A DNA stretch of 64,000 nucleotides from NCBI GenBank assembly GCA_019637295.1, contig JAHBVX010000007.1, forward strand, positions 62,001 to 126,000, in the 5' to 3' direction. Under the pieces are notes generated by a model. The model was not told where the DNA came from and did no database searches. It saw nothing but the letters and a program-made list of their open reading frames with translations. Below, in pieces: positions 25,777-32,667 of the stretch. The translations under genes were made by a program, and so were the position numbers. How positions within the stretch are numbered: the first letter of the stretch is position 1; every line of letters begins with the position of its first letter. Origin of the DNA: Polyangiaceae bacterium (lineage in GTDB: Bacteria; Myxococcota_A; Polyangia; Polyangiales; Polyangiaceae).

Positions 25777-25990
25777 GGTCGTCTCCTCGATGCGCGACGT
25801 TGCGCACACATCATTTGTAGCCACCCGACGATCGCTTGACACCCCGGCGTAGACGCACAGAAGATGTGCATGGATGCACATCTCTTGGGAAGACCTGCAC
25901 ACCCTCGAGGCGCTCGTGCGCACCGGGAGCGTCGAGGCCGCCGGCCGGGAGCTCGCGCTTCAGCACTCCACGGTGTCGCGCCGCATCGCC
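25777..25990. repeat. 214-bp direct repeat, copy 1 (LysR upstream region and 5' end)
   Basis: This copy aligns without gaps to 28674-28887, offset by 2897 bases, and most positions are identical. It holds TGCGCGACGTTGCGCA, a TTGACA box, a palindrome over the LysR start and the LysR helix-turn-helix codons. The repeat flanks the whole TetR operon and the cytochrome b genes. Confidence 0.75.
25863..25882. promoter_or_regulatory. Palindrome over the LysR start codon
   Basis: GATGTGCAT-GG-ATGCACATC is a perfect 9-base inverted repeat that includes ATG 25874. TTGACA lies about 30 bases upstream. It is a good candidate for an autoregulatory operator. The second copy (28760-28779) keeps 7-base arms. 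Confidence 0.5.
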
Positions 25991-26076
25991 GCCCCGACCG
26001 ACCGCCAGCGCCCTTTTTCGCCCGCAACCGCAGACACTTGCGCGTCCTGGCGGAAGGGACCACCGCCAGCGGGTAG
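25874..26076 (+). pseudogene. LysR-type regulator remnant (HTH only, frameshifted)
   Basis: The first 40 codons (MHISWEDLHTLEALVR, then LQHSTVSRRIAA) are the N-terminal helix-turn-helix of a LysR regulator. The frame shifts around 25990: the expected continuation FARNRRHLRVLAEGTTA appears in another frame and stops near 26076. The effector-binding domain, about 200 residues, is gone. It diverges from the SnoaL-like gene. Confidence 0.75.
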
Positions 26077-26225
26077 CCACCACAGGAGTAGCGAGATCTC
26101 ATTTTCGAAGAGCCGACGACTCGAAGGCGCCCTCGAGAAGAAAATTGCGAATTGCTTCTGAGTAGACCTACCCGCCGAAAGCTGTCCAGAAGCGCGCTGT
26201 GACGATCCACGGGAGGTGCGGAGGG

Positions 26226-26612
26226 TCACTTCAGGAACGGCACCATCCGCCTGAGCACTCCACCTTTGCGAACCTGCTGGAGCATCACGCCACCCACGTG
26301 GAGGAGCACGAGGCCGAGCAGCGCGAACACGAGCACCTCGTGCGCCTCGCGAGACGCGAGCGCTTCCAGCGCCGGGGCTTCCGCGAGCTGCCCTCGCAGG
26401 TAGTCCGGCCACGCGCTTCGCGCCCCGGTGACGAAGCCGGTGGCGCCGATCAGCGTCGCCCCACCGAGCGTGTGGAGCCGCGAGATGCGCAGCCGCCCGC
26501 TCGAGTCAGCCGGAAGGTCCGTCATGACGAACCCTGCAGTCGCCAGTCCGACGATGAGTGCTGCAGCGAGCTAGTGGAGCGCGACGCTCGCATTGGACAA
26601 ACGTTCCTTCAT
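26226..26612 (-). pseudogene. Cytochrome b561-like gene with in-frame TAG
   Basis: From ATG 26612 the frame reads 13 codons ending VALH, then TAG at 26573-26571, then LAAALIVGLATAGFVMTDLP and on to 26226. In cytochrome b561-like proteins this place normally reads HW, so a Trp codon has become TAG. Downstream HTLGG and EAHEVLVFALLGLVLLHVGGV fit the later heme-binding helices. Restart at ATG 26525 would give only 99 residues. Its start overlaps the upstream stop as ATGA, so it was the last gene of the TetR operon. Confidence 0.65.
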
Positions 26613-27031
26613 GGCATCCTCCGATCGAGCACGCGCGGCAAGAGCAGCGCCTGGGAGATCCAGAACCCCGAGCGCAAGGTCATGGCGATGACGGTGCGCA
26701 ACTCGAAGGCGCCCCCCGCGATCACGTGCGCGCCGAAGGCGACGAAGACCCCCAGCGTTGCGACCGCGAGCGCCCGGACGATCCAGATGGCCCATGACCG
26801 GCCGAGCAGCGCCGCGAGGCCTGCGGCCACGTAGGCGAAGCCCGCGCCGAAGTTGAACAGCAGCACGAACGAGACGACGTTGCCGGCCTCGTCTCGAGCG
26901 GCGGCACCGCCGAAGAGGACGTGTCCCCCCTCGACCAGCGTCGCGATGCCGAACAGGACGGCTGTCGCGCCGAGCGCCCAGCGGCCAAGTGTCACCCGTG
27001 GTTGGGGATGGGAAACCGTCGCCCCGGTCAT
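26609..27031 (-). CDS. Four-helix membrane protein
   Basis: The product has 140 residues with about four hydrophobic helices (WALGATAVLFGIATLVEGG, VVSFVLLFNFGAGFAYVAAG, WAIWIVRALAVATLGVFVAFG and one near the C-terminus). The family is not recognised. It overlaps both neighbours by ATGA, so it is co-translated with the 141-residue membrane protein and the cytochrome b561-like gene. A redox or membrane-stress role is guessed from context only. Confidence 0.65.
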   Translation of the reverse strand: MTGATVSHPQPRVTLGRWALGATAVLFGIATLVEGGHVLFGGAAARDEAGNVVSFVLLFNFGAGFAYVAAGLAALLGRSWAIWIVRALAVATLGVFVAFGAHVIAGGAFELRTVIAMTLRSGFWISQALLLPRVLDRRMP

Positions 27032-27453
27032 GTCGCGCTCCTTGCGTCACCCCAGTGCTTCAGCGCGAGCACGCCGGTGAGCACCACGGAGGCCGTCATC
27101 GACACGGCGCCGAGCAGCACGAAGATCGGCGAGAGCCCGAGGTACACCTCACCGAGAATGCCGACAGGCATCAGGAGGCCCGCGAGGCCGAGCCCGGCTG
27201 CCACGGTGCGCGCCCTGTCACTCGCCGCCGCGAGACGCACGAGCACGAACCCCAGCGCGAGGTTGAGCAGCGCGAACAGGTTCCCATGTACGTGGGCGAG
27301 TCGCGCCTCGAAGTGCTTGCCAACCGAGTAGCTGGCGACCCAGGCTTCCTTGTCGGGCGCGAAGTCACGCAGGTAGATGAGGAGGAACCCGTAGAACATG
27401 AAGCCCGCCATGACGAGCAGGCCCACGCCGACGTTGTAGCGACCGGTCTTCAT
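27028..27453 (-). CDS. Membrane protein with His-rich second helix
   Basis: The product has 141 residues and four predicted membrane helices. The segment KHFEARLAHVHGNLFALLNL puts three His near the start of helix two, a pattern used for heme or metal binding in small membrane oxidoreductases; the actual family is not known to me. ATG 27453 is preferred over longer frames. The stop overlaps the next gene. It begins inside the end of the cupin lipoprotein frame. Confidence 0.65.
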   Translation of the reverse strand: MKTGRYNVGVGLLVMAGFMFYGFLLIYLRDFAPDKEAWVASYSVGKHFEARLAHVHGNLFALLNLALGFVLVRLAAASDRARTVAAGLGLAGLLMPVGILGEVYLGLSPIFVLLGAVSMTASVVLTGVLALKHWGDARSAT

Positions 27454-27886
27454 TGGTGATGCTCCTCTCGCGTCCGAGGTGATGAACCAGCAGCACCAGA
27501 TCGGTCCTGGTGTCCGGCTCGACGGAGTGCGGAACGTTCGGCGCAAGGACGACCGCATGTGTGGGGTCGAGGCGAAGCCGCTCGGCGCCGGCCACCACGG
27601 TGCCGCTACCCTGAAGAGCCGTGATCGTCACCGGCACCTCGGAGTGGTGCGTCGGCAGCACGGTGCCGGCCCGAAGTACGATGCTCGCGAGCTTCAACGC
27701 GGGCTCGTCGACGAGCACCCGAACCTCGCGCGGCTCGCCCGCGCTCGGCGTGCCGGGGAGCTCGACGACGCGACTTGCTGGTCCGCCAAGCGTGGGTGCG
27801 TGGTGCTGCGCCGCGGACTGCGTGGCACAACCGCCAAGCGACAGCGCAGCGACCGCGACGGTGGAGGCGAGAATCTGACACGTCAT
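27365..27886 (-). CDS. Cupin-domain lipoprotein
   Basis: The product has 173 residues as read. A lipoprotein signal peptide ends in SLGGC. A small cupin barrel follows with VLPTHHSEVPVTITALQGSG and a second motif HAVVLAPNVPHSVEP; two His lie in each metal-site strand. ATG 27886 overlaps the tetR stop. The frame runs 89 bases into the next gene, ending in Arg-rich low-quality sequence, so a late frameshift may have removed a natural stop near 27455. Confidence 0.7.
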   Translation of the reverse strand: MTCQILASTVAVAALSLGGCATQSAAQHHAPTLGGPASRVVELPGTPSAGEPREVRVLVDEPALKLASIVLRAGTVLPTHHSEVPVTITALQGSGTVVAGAERLRLDPTHAVVLAPNVPHSVEPDTRTDLVLLVHHLGRERSITNEDRSLQRRRGPARHGGLHVLRVPPHLPA

Positions 27887-28503
27887 GGGGAACTCTTTCT
27901 GCTCGACGTGGGAGCAACAGCGGGCGAACGGAGGAGCGCGAGCAGGCTGCCCAAAACTGCGCGCGCTTCGGCATTCCGCTGCCGAGCCTTCGAGGGAGAG
28001 AGCGCCAGCATCTGCACCGTGCCCATGACGATCGGTGCGAGCGTCTCGGCCGGGAGATCTGAGCGCAGCTCGCCTGCGTCCTGGCCCTTGCGCACGCACT
28101 CGAGCACGAACGCGCGCGTCTTCTGCACGCAGGCCGCAAGGCGGGCCGAGCCGCTCTCCGGGAGCGCGAGCAGGAACTGCTCCGAGAGAACGAGCCGCAG
28201 GATGCCGAGCTGATTGCCCACCGCGGTGCTTCGAGCTTCGACGAAGCGTCCGAGGCGCTCAACGGGGGGAAGCGTCGACGGCGGGTAGGTGGACTCGAGA
28301 ACAGCTTCGACGCGCGTCACGACAGCGTCGAGCAACGCTTCGAGCGATGCGAAGTGCCTGAAGATCGCACCGCTCGAGAGCCCGACCTGTGCTGCGAGGC
28401 TGCGCGTGCTCAAGGCCGCGATGCCCTTGGTCGCGATGATGTGAAGCGCGGCGTCGGTCAGCTCGACCTGTCGATCCAAGGATGTGCGCCGAAGCTCGCC
28501 CAT
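27883..28503 (-). CDS. TetR-family repressor
   Basis: The product has 206 residues. The N-terminal helix-turn-helix reads IIATKGIAALSTRSLAAQVG, then LSSGAIFRHFASLEALL, followed by a helical ligand domain. ATG 28503 is the best start. It heads an operon (cupin lipoprotein, two membrane proteins, cytochrome b561-like) in which every junction is overlapped. A palindrome lies 10 bases upstream of the start, so autoregulation is likely. Confidence 0.85.
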   Translation of the reverse strand: MGELRRTSLDRQVELTDAALHIIATKGIAALSTRSLAAQVGLSSGAIFRHFASLEALLDAVVTRVEAVLESTYPPSTLPPVERLGRFVEARSTAVGNQLGILRLVLSEQFLLALPESGSARLAACVQKTRAFVLECVRKGQDAGELRSDLPAETLAPIVMGTVQMLALSPSKARQRNAEARAVLGSLLALLRSPAVAPTSSRKSSP

Positions 28504-28512
28504 GCACAAGAG

Positions 28513-28526
28513 AGTAAGCACTTACT
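28513..28526. promoter_or_regulatory. TetR operator candidate
   Basis: AGTAAG-CA-CTTACT is a perfect 6-base inverted repeat 10 bases before the tetR start, typical in size and place for autoregulation of the tetR operon. A weaker dyad, CTTGC-N6-GCAAG, follows at about 28525-28540. Confidence 0.6.
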
Positions 28527-28673
28527 TGCGTGCGGGCAAGACATCGCGCGCAAGTATGTGCCGTGATTGTTATTTGCGTCCGCGATCCGGCGCCATGGCT
28601 CCCCGGTTCGGAGTTTCCGGTTTGGGGATGGGAGAGAGGGACCCCGGAACCAGCGCCCGATCCTGCCCTGGCA

Positions 28674-28887
28674 GGTCGTCTCCTCGATGCGCGACGTTGC
28701 GCACACATCATTTGTAGCCACCCGGCGGGCGCTTGACAGCCCAGCGCTAGCGCACAGAAGATGTGCGAAGATGCACATCGCCTGGGAAGACCTGCAGACC
28801 TTGGAGGCGCTCGTGCGTAGGGGGAGCGTCGAGGCCGCTGGCCGGGAGCTCGGGCTTCGGCACTCCACGGTGTCGCGACGCATCTCC
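28674..28887. repeat. 214-bp direct repeat, copy 2
   Basis: This is the second copy of 25777-25990, aligned without gaps. No SnoaL-like gene lies upstream of this copy; the repeat begins exactly where that gene's start codon lies in copy 1. Confidence 0.75.
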
Positions 28888-29004
28888 GCGCTCGAGGGCC
28901 GGCTGGGCGCCACGTAGGCGGTCGCGGCCGACCAGCTCAAGATCGGGATCGCGACCCTGTACCGCAAGCTCAAACAGTACGAGTCTGCGAGTGGAGCGAT
29001 GTGA
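28771..29004 (+). pseudogene. LysR HTH remnant joined to a Fis-type HTH remnant
   Basis: The first 48 codons from ATG 28771 are a LysR helix-turn-helix (HSTVSRRISALEGRLGAT) ending in TAG at 28915-28917. In the same frame the next 28 codons read AADQLKIGIATLYRKLKQYE, the C-terminal Fis-type DNA-binding helix pair of sigma-54 activators. Neither protein is complete. The join looks like debris from recombination between two regulator genes. Confidence 0.65.
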
Positions 29005-29148
29005 CCGCTGCAGAGATATACGATGGAGGCGCCTGGGTGCAACCCTGACTGGTGCGGGGCGGCGTGACTCGCCGCAGCTCAGAGCGTTCCACATGCGAGA
29101 CAGTGAGTTCAATCCATGACTACTAGGCTTCCACAGGAACAGCCTTAC

Positions 29149-29183
29149 GTTGGGTTCAGCAACGAACCACAGGAGAACCCAAC
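29149..29183 (+). promoter_or_regulatory. Inverted repeat enclosing the yceI ribosome-binding site
   Basis: GTTGGGTTC (29149-29157) and GAACCCAAC (29175-29183) are perfect 9-base arms. The loop holds AGGAG and the right arm touches ATG 29184. Folding in the mRNA would hide the start and part of the ribosome-binding site; as DNA it could be an operator. Confidence 0.55.
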
Positions 29184-29732
29184 ATGGAAGCCAAGCTCTG
29201 GAACATCGACACCACCCACTCGGGGATCAGCTTCTCGGTCCGTCACCTGGTGTTTGCCAAGGTGCGAGGGCGCTTCGCGCAGTGGAGCGGGGCCGTGCGC
29301 CTCGATCCGACGGACCTCACCCGGTCGACCGTCGAGGTCGAGATCGAGGCCGCGAGCATCGACACGGGCGTGGCGGATCGGGACACCCACCTGCGCTCGG
29401 CCGACTTCTTCGACGTGGAGCGGTTTCCGAAGCTGCGCTTCCGGGGTACGGCGGTGGAGCAGTCGGGCGCCGAGCAATACCGGCTGCGCGGCGAGCTCAC
29501 CATCCGCGACGTGACCCGTGAGGTGGTGCTCGACGTCGAGTACGGCGGACAGGCCAAGGACCCTTGGGGTAACACCCGCGCGCTGTTCACGGCCAAGACC
29601 TCGGTCAACCGCGGCGACTTCGGCCTCAACTGGAACCAGGTCCTCGAGGCCGGCGGGGTGCTCGTCGGCGAGCGCATCGACATCGAGCTCGAGGTGCAGG
29701 CCGTGGCCGCCGGGGCCTCCCAGGCCGCGTGA
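29184..29732 (+). CDS. YceI-like lipocalin-fold protein
   Basis: The product has 182 residues. It is a clear YceI family member: WNIDTTHSGISFSVRHLVFAK, then DLTRSTVEVEIEAASIDTG, RDTHLRSADFFDVERFPKLRF, and SVNRGDFGLNWNQVLEAGG. The family binds isoprenoid-like lipids in a long beta barrel, and many members are acid- or base-stress proteins. No signal peptide is visible, so this one is probably cytoplasmic. It stands alone, with AGGAG before ATG 29184. Confidence 0.93.
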   Translation: MEAKLWNIDTTHSGISFSVRHLVFAKVRGRFAQWSGAVRLDPTDLTRSTVEVEIEAASIDTGVADRDTHLRSADFFDVERFPKLRFRGTAVEQSGAEQYRLRGELTIRDVTREVVLDVEYGGQAKDPWGNTRALFTAKTSVNRGDFGLNWNQVLEAGGVLVGERIDIELEVQAVAAGASQAA

Positions 29733-29867
29733 GCCACGCTCGGCCGGACGGTGAGGTGCCCAGAAACCTCCCGTCCGGCGGCGAACGAGCCACCGCGGCG
29801 CGCTCGAGCTGCGCTAGTCTCGGGCCGGGCGACTCCCGCCGTCGGGCAGGGAAGCGAGGAGCGAGGC

Positions 29868-30434
29868 ATGCTAGCGGCACATCGGCGGGGGCTCGTTTGG
29901 CTGGTCGCGGCCGGGGCCATCGCGGCGTCGTGCTCGCTCTCGCCCCTGGACGATCTGACGCGCAACCACGTCGACGGCGGCTCCTGCGAGCGCGGAGTGA
30001 AGTGCAGCGGCTGCGCGACCTGCGCCTCGTTCTGCGACTGCGTCGTCGCCAGCGACGTGGTCGAGTGCATCCTGAGCTGTCAGGGCAGCGGTGGCTCGGG
30101 CGGCGGCGCGCCCGCAGACGGCGCGAGCGACGCGGCGGGGGGCAGCGGAGCGCTCGGCGGCGGCGCCTGTACCGTCGGGGACAATCAGTTCTGCGCGACC
30201 TGCTGCGAGGAGCTGTCTCCTGGGGGCTGGCAGGCGTACACCGACACCATCGAGGCGTGCGTGTGCGGCCCGGGCGCGCCCTGCGAGCAAGACTGCGCCG
30301 CGTTCTGCAGCGGCGGCGGCACGGGCGAGTGCGTGGCGTGCCTCGGGACGCCGGCCGCCTCCGACTGCACCTCCACTCATTGCCAGGCGGCGTGTCAGGA
30401 GTTCAACACCTGCTACTTCAACTGCGGGAGTTGA
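29868..30434 (+). CDS. Cys-rich lipoprotein
   Basis: The product has 188 residues. A signal peptide with lipobox AIAASC targets it to the membrane. A short linker is followed by Cys-rich segments (CSGCATCASFCDCVV, TVGDNQFCATCCEEL, CVACLG), about 24 Cys in all, joined by a Gly/Ser/Ala stretch. The pattern suggests a secreted disulfide-rich surface protein of the kind common in Myxococcota. Function is unknown. ATG 29868 is chosen for the signal peptide. Confidence 0.7.
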   Translation: MLAAHRRGLVWLVAAGAIAASCSLSPLDDLTRNHVDGGSCERGVKCSGCATCASFCDCVVASDVVECILSCQGSGGSGGGAPADGASDAAGGSGALGGGACTVGDNQFCATCCEELSPGGWQAYTDTIEACVCGPGAPCEQDCAAFCSGGGTGECVACLGTPAASDCTSTHCQAACQEFNTCYFNCGS

Positions 30435-30503
30435 GCGACCGACGTCAATCGACGAGGGACGTGCCCTCGAATCGAGACGCCCGGCAGCGAACGACGACGT
30501 GTC

Positions 30504-30941
30504 TCACTGGTTCTCGGAGGCCGCCTCGGCGCGGGCCTTGAGGCAGGCGGCGAACTCGTCGAACGCGGGCTGCAGATCCGGGATGGACTTGCCGATGAGG
30601 CCGCTCAGCAGACCGTCGAAGCTCTCTTCCATGGTGAACTCGACGCTGTGATCCTGCAGGGGTGTGAGCGCGAAGGTGCGCTCACCCTTGAACAAGAACC
30701 GCAGCGGCGCGCCCCCGGTCCACACCATTCGATGCGGCGGCTCGAGCGCCGTGACCCTCACCGGGAAGGCGCGACCGGGAGAGAGCTTCGCGTGCACCGT
30801 GACCTTCTGCCCGAGCGCCGCGGAGCCCTCGACCCGGGTCACCGTCGTGTTCCACCTCGGGTAGTCCTCGAGGCGCGTGAGGATGGCCCAGACCGCCTCG
30901 GGAGTCGCGCGGATGACGGTGTGCGTCGAAAACGACCTCAT
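30504..30941 (-). CDS. SRPBCC-fold (START-like) protein
   Basis: The product has 145 residues with the polyketide-cyclase/START pattern: VIRATPEAVWAILTRLEDYP at the N-terminus, the central KGERTFALTPL, and the long C-terminal helix ending CLKARAEAASENQ. Such proteins bind hydrophobic ligands. An inverted repeat GTAAC-N6-GTTAC lies 10 bases upstream of the start and is the same as the one before the arsR-type gene at 31427-31747. Confidence 0.82.
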   Translation of the reverse strand: MRSFSTHTVIRATPEAVWAILTRLEDYPRWNTTVTRVEGSAALGQKVTVHAKLSPGRAFPVRVTALEPPHRMVWTGGAPLRFLFKGERTFALTPLQDHSVEFTMEESFDGLLSGLIGKSIPDLQPAFDEFAACLKARAEAASENQ

Positions 30942-30950
30942 GGAGCATTG

Positions 30951-30966
30951 GTAACTTAATTGTTAC
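30951..30966. promoter_or_regulatory. ArsR-type operator candidate, site 2
   Basis: GTAAC-TTAATT-GTTAC lies just upstream of the SRPBCC gene. It shares its arms and spacing with 31749-31764. Confidence 0.6.
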
Positions 30967-30998
30967 TGATGGTCAACCGCGACGAGCGCGCGCCGAGC

Positions 30999-31430
30999 CT
31001 AGGGTGAAGCCGTCGCCGCGGCCTGCTGCCAGGCGGCGAGCACGAGCGTCCAGGCGCGCTCGTAGGCCGGCGCCTTCTGCCGGTAGCCGTCCGCGCTGCG
31101 CGGGCCGGCCTGGTGGGTCAGGTGAACCCGCGTGCCGGTGCCCTCCGGGCTGAGCTTCAGCTCGACTTGCGTGGGCTCGGTTGGGCCCGTGCCGGGGTAC
31201 CAGTCCAGCACCAAGCGCACCGGAGGCTCGAACACCTGCACCACCCCCAGCTCGATCTCGGTCCCGTCGCTCGCTCGCTCGTAGAAGCGTCCGCCGGGCT
31301 CGATGCGGATGGCGCTCCCGGGATCGGCCGTGTGCCGGCGCTCGGGAGGCCACCAATCTCCGGCCCTTTCTGTGAGCAAGCTGAACGCGCGCTCCAGGGA
31401 GCACGCTAGCAGCACCGTCTTCTCGATCAC
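30999..31430 (-). CDS. AHSA1/SRPBCC-domain protein
   Basis: The product has 143 residues of the activator-of-Hsp90-homology/START-like family: KTVLLACSLERAFSLLTE, GDWWPPERRH, then RIEPGGRFYER, RLVLDWYPG and a C-terminal helix WTLVLAAWQQA. In many bacteria such genes are co-transcribed with a small ArsR-type regulator, as here (ATGA overlap). Its ligand is unknown. Confidence 0.85.
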   Translation of the reverse strand: MIEKTVLLACSLERAFSLLTERAGDWWPPERRHTADPGSAIRIEPGGRFYERASDGTEIELGVVQVFEPPVRLVLDWYPGTGPTEPTQVELKLSPEGTGTRVHLTHQAGPRSADGYRQKAPAYERAWTLVLAAWQQAAATASP

Positions 31431-31747
31431 GCGCGCCTGCCCTTCGGCGGCGTCGCCGACTCGCTCCGAGCCAGCTCCTCGAGCCGTCCGAGGGCGACCT
31501 CCCAGAAGCTGTCGAGGAACGCTTGTACCGATTGGAACCCCTGCACGCGCACGGTGTACAGGTTCTTCGTTCCGCGCTCGCGTTGAGCCACCAGGCCCGC
31601 CTCCTCGAGCACCCGTAGGTGGCGAGAGATCGCGGGGCGGCTGACGGGAAACCGCTGCGCGAGCGCACCCACGGACAGCGGCGAGTGCCGCAGCGCGATC
31701 AGGATCTCGCGACGGAGCGGACTGCCCAGAGCGTCGAGCGCGTGCAT
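31427..31747 (-). CDS. ArsR-type winged-helix regulator
   Basis: The product has 106 residues. SPLRREILIALRHSPLSVG and RFPVSRPAISRHLRVLEEAG form the ArsR winged helix, and the wing follows with RERGTKNLYTVR. There are no metal-binding Cys, so it is probably not an arsenic sensor. It is coupled to the AHSA1 gene. The start codon is two bases from the palindrome GTAAC-N6-GTTAC, so the repressor probably covers its own promoter and start; the message may be nearly leaderless. Confidence 0.88.
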   Translation of the reverse strand: MHALDALGSPLRREILIALRHSPLSVGALAQRFPVSRPAISRHLRVLEEAGLVAQRERGTKNLYTVRVQGFQSVQAFLDSFWEVALGRLEELARSESATPPKGRRA

Positions 31748-31748
31748 G

Positions 31749-31764
31749 GTAACGTCAGTGTTAC
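31749..31764. promoter_or_regulatory. ArsR-type operator candidate, site 1
   Basis: GTAAC-GTCAGT-GTTAC lies one base upstream of the regulator gene's start. The same half-sites and 6-base spacing occur at 30951-30966. Confidence 0.62.
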
Positions 31765-31867
31765 ATGTCGCCGGCCGCGAGCCAAGCCGGGCGGCGAGCG
31801 GGGCAATCGGGCTCTGCGCAGCGAGACGCTGGTCGCCGCCGTTGCGTTCCGCCTAGACTCGGCCCCC

Positions 31868-32614
31868 ATGTCGCGCCCCGCCGTGCTCCTCGTCGCGATG
31901 CTCTCCGCCTGCGGCGGCTCGTCACCGCCGGCTGCAGCGCCGCCTCAGGGCGCGGCTCAGCCGACGGCGGTCGCCGCCGTCGAGTCCGCCCCGCCGCCCT
32001 CGGATGGTACGCACTTCCTTCACCTGCGGAGCTTCGATGGCGAGGAGTGCCCCGGGGGTGGCACCCGAGGCGTCGTCCTGCGCGCCGTCGTGGCGCTGGT
32101 GCTCGAGGGGGACGCGGCTCAGCTCTTCGTCACCGCGGACCGGAAGGAGGAGACCGACGGGGGCTGCGCGATGCGTGGCCGCAACACGCAGCGGCGTGAG
32201 CGCTGGGTCGGTTCGTCGACGGTCGAAGGCAGCGTCCGCAGACTGCGGTTCCGTCAGCGCTGGCCGGCAGAGCTCATGGAGCACACCTACGCGCATGGCG
32301 AGCCGCAAGACGTCGATCTCACCCTCGAGTGCGAGGTCGCGTCAGTCGCCGTGTACGCCGAGAACGACGAGGAGACCCTGGGCGTCGCCACCGACGATCC
32401 GCCGACGCCCATGTCAGTGGTTCGTTGCCGACCGAGCCGCCCGGTGTTCGACGACGAGAGCGTCGATCTGTGGCTCGTCGATGGCGCGCTGCTGCTCGCC
32501 CCCGAGCCGGGCCTCGACTGGGCAACCGCCCGTCCCTGGCCGGAGGCGACCCCCAACGGGATCCGCGCCGGCTCGGCAGGCCAGCGCAGCGCCCGGCAGG
32601 CTGCCAGGTGGTGA
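31868..32614 (+). CDS. Lipoprotein of unknown function
   Basis: The product has 248 residues. The lipoprotein signal peptide ends MLSACGG. A Pro/Ala linker of about 30 residues is followed by a beta-rich domain (LRSFDGEECPGGGTRGVVLRA; TLECEVASVAVYAEN). No family is recognised. ATG 31868 is chosen because it begins the signal peptide; earlier in-frame starts lie inside the regulator's promoter. Confidence 0.65.
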   Translation: MSRPAVLLVAMLSACGGSSPPAAAPPQGAAQPTAVAAVESAPPPSDGTHFLHLRSFDGEECPGGGTRGVVLRAVVALVLEGDAAQLFVTADRKEETDGGCAMRGRNTQRRERWVGSSTVEGSVRRLRFRQRWPAELMEHTYAHGEPQDVDLTLECEVASVAVYAENDEETLGVATDDPPTPMSVVRCRPSRPVFDDESVDLWLVDGALLLAPEPGLDWATARPWPEATPNGIRAGSAGQRSARQAARW

Positions 32615-32622
32615 GCGTTCGC

Positions 32623-32659
32623 GCCTCGGGCTGCCCGCCGACCAAGCGCAGCCCGAGGC
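32623..32659. terminator. Hairpin between convergent genes
   Basis: GCCTCGGGCTGC and GCAGCCCGAGGC form a perfect 12-base stem with a 13-base loop. It sits between the convergent lipoprotein genes. There is no T-run, so it may be Rho-independent only in part. Confidence 0.55.
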
Positions 32660-32667
32660 CGACGCCG

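Noticed and set aside
26226-29004. TAG recoding (Trp or read-through) in this organism
   Set aside because: TAG ends the intact DUF429 gene (10648) and the FAD gene (58607), so it is a normal stop; the three in-frame TAGs lie in decayed genes.
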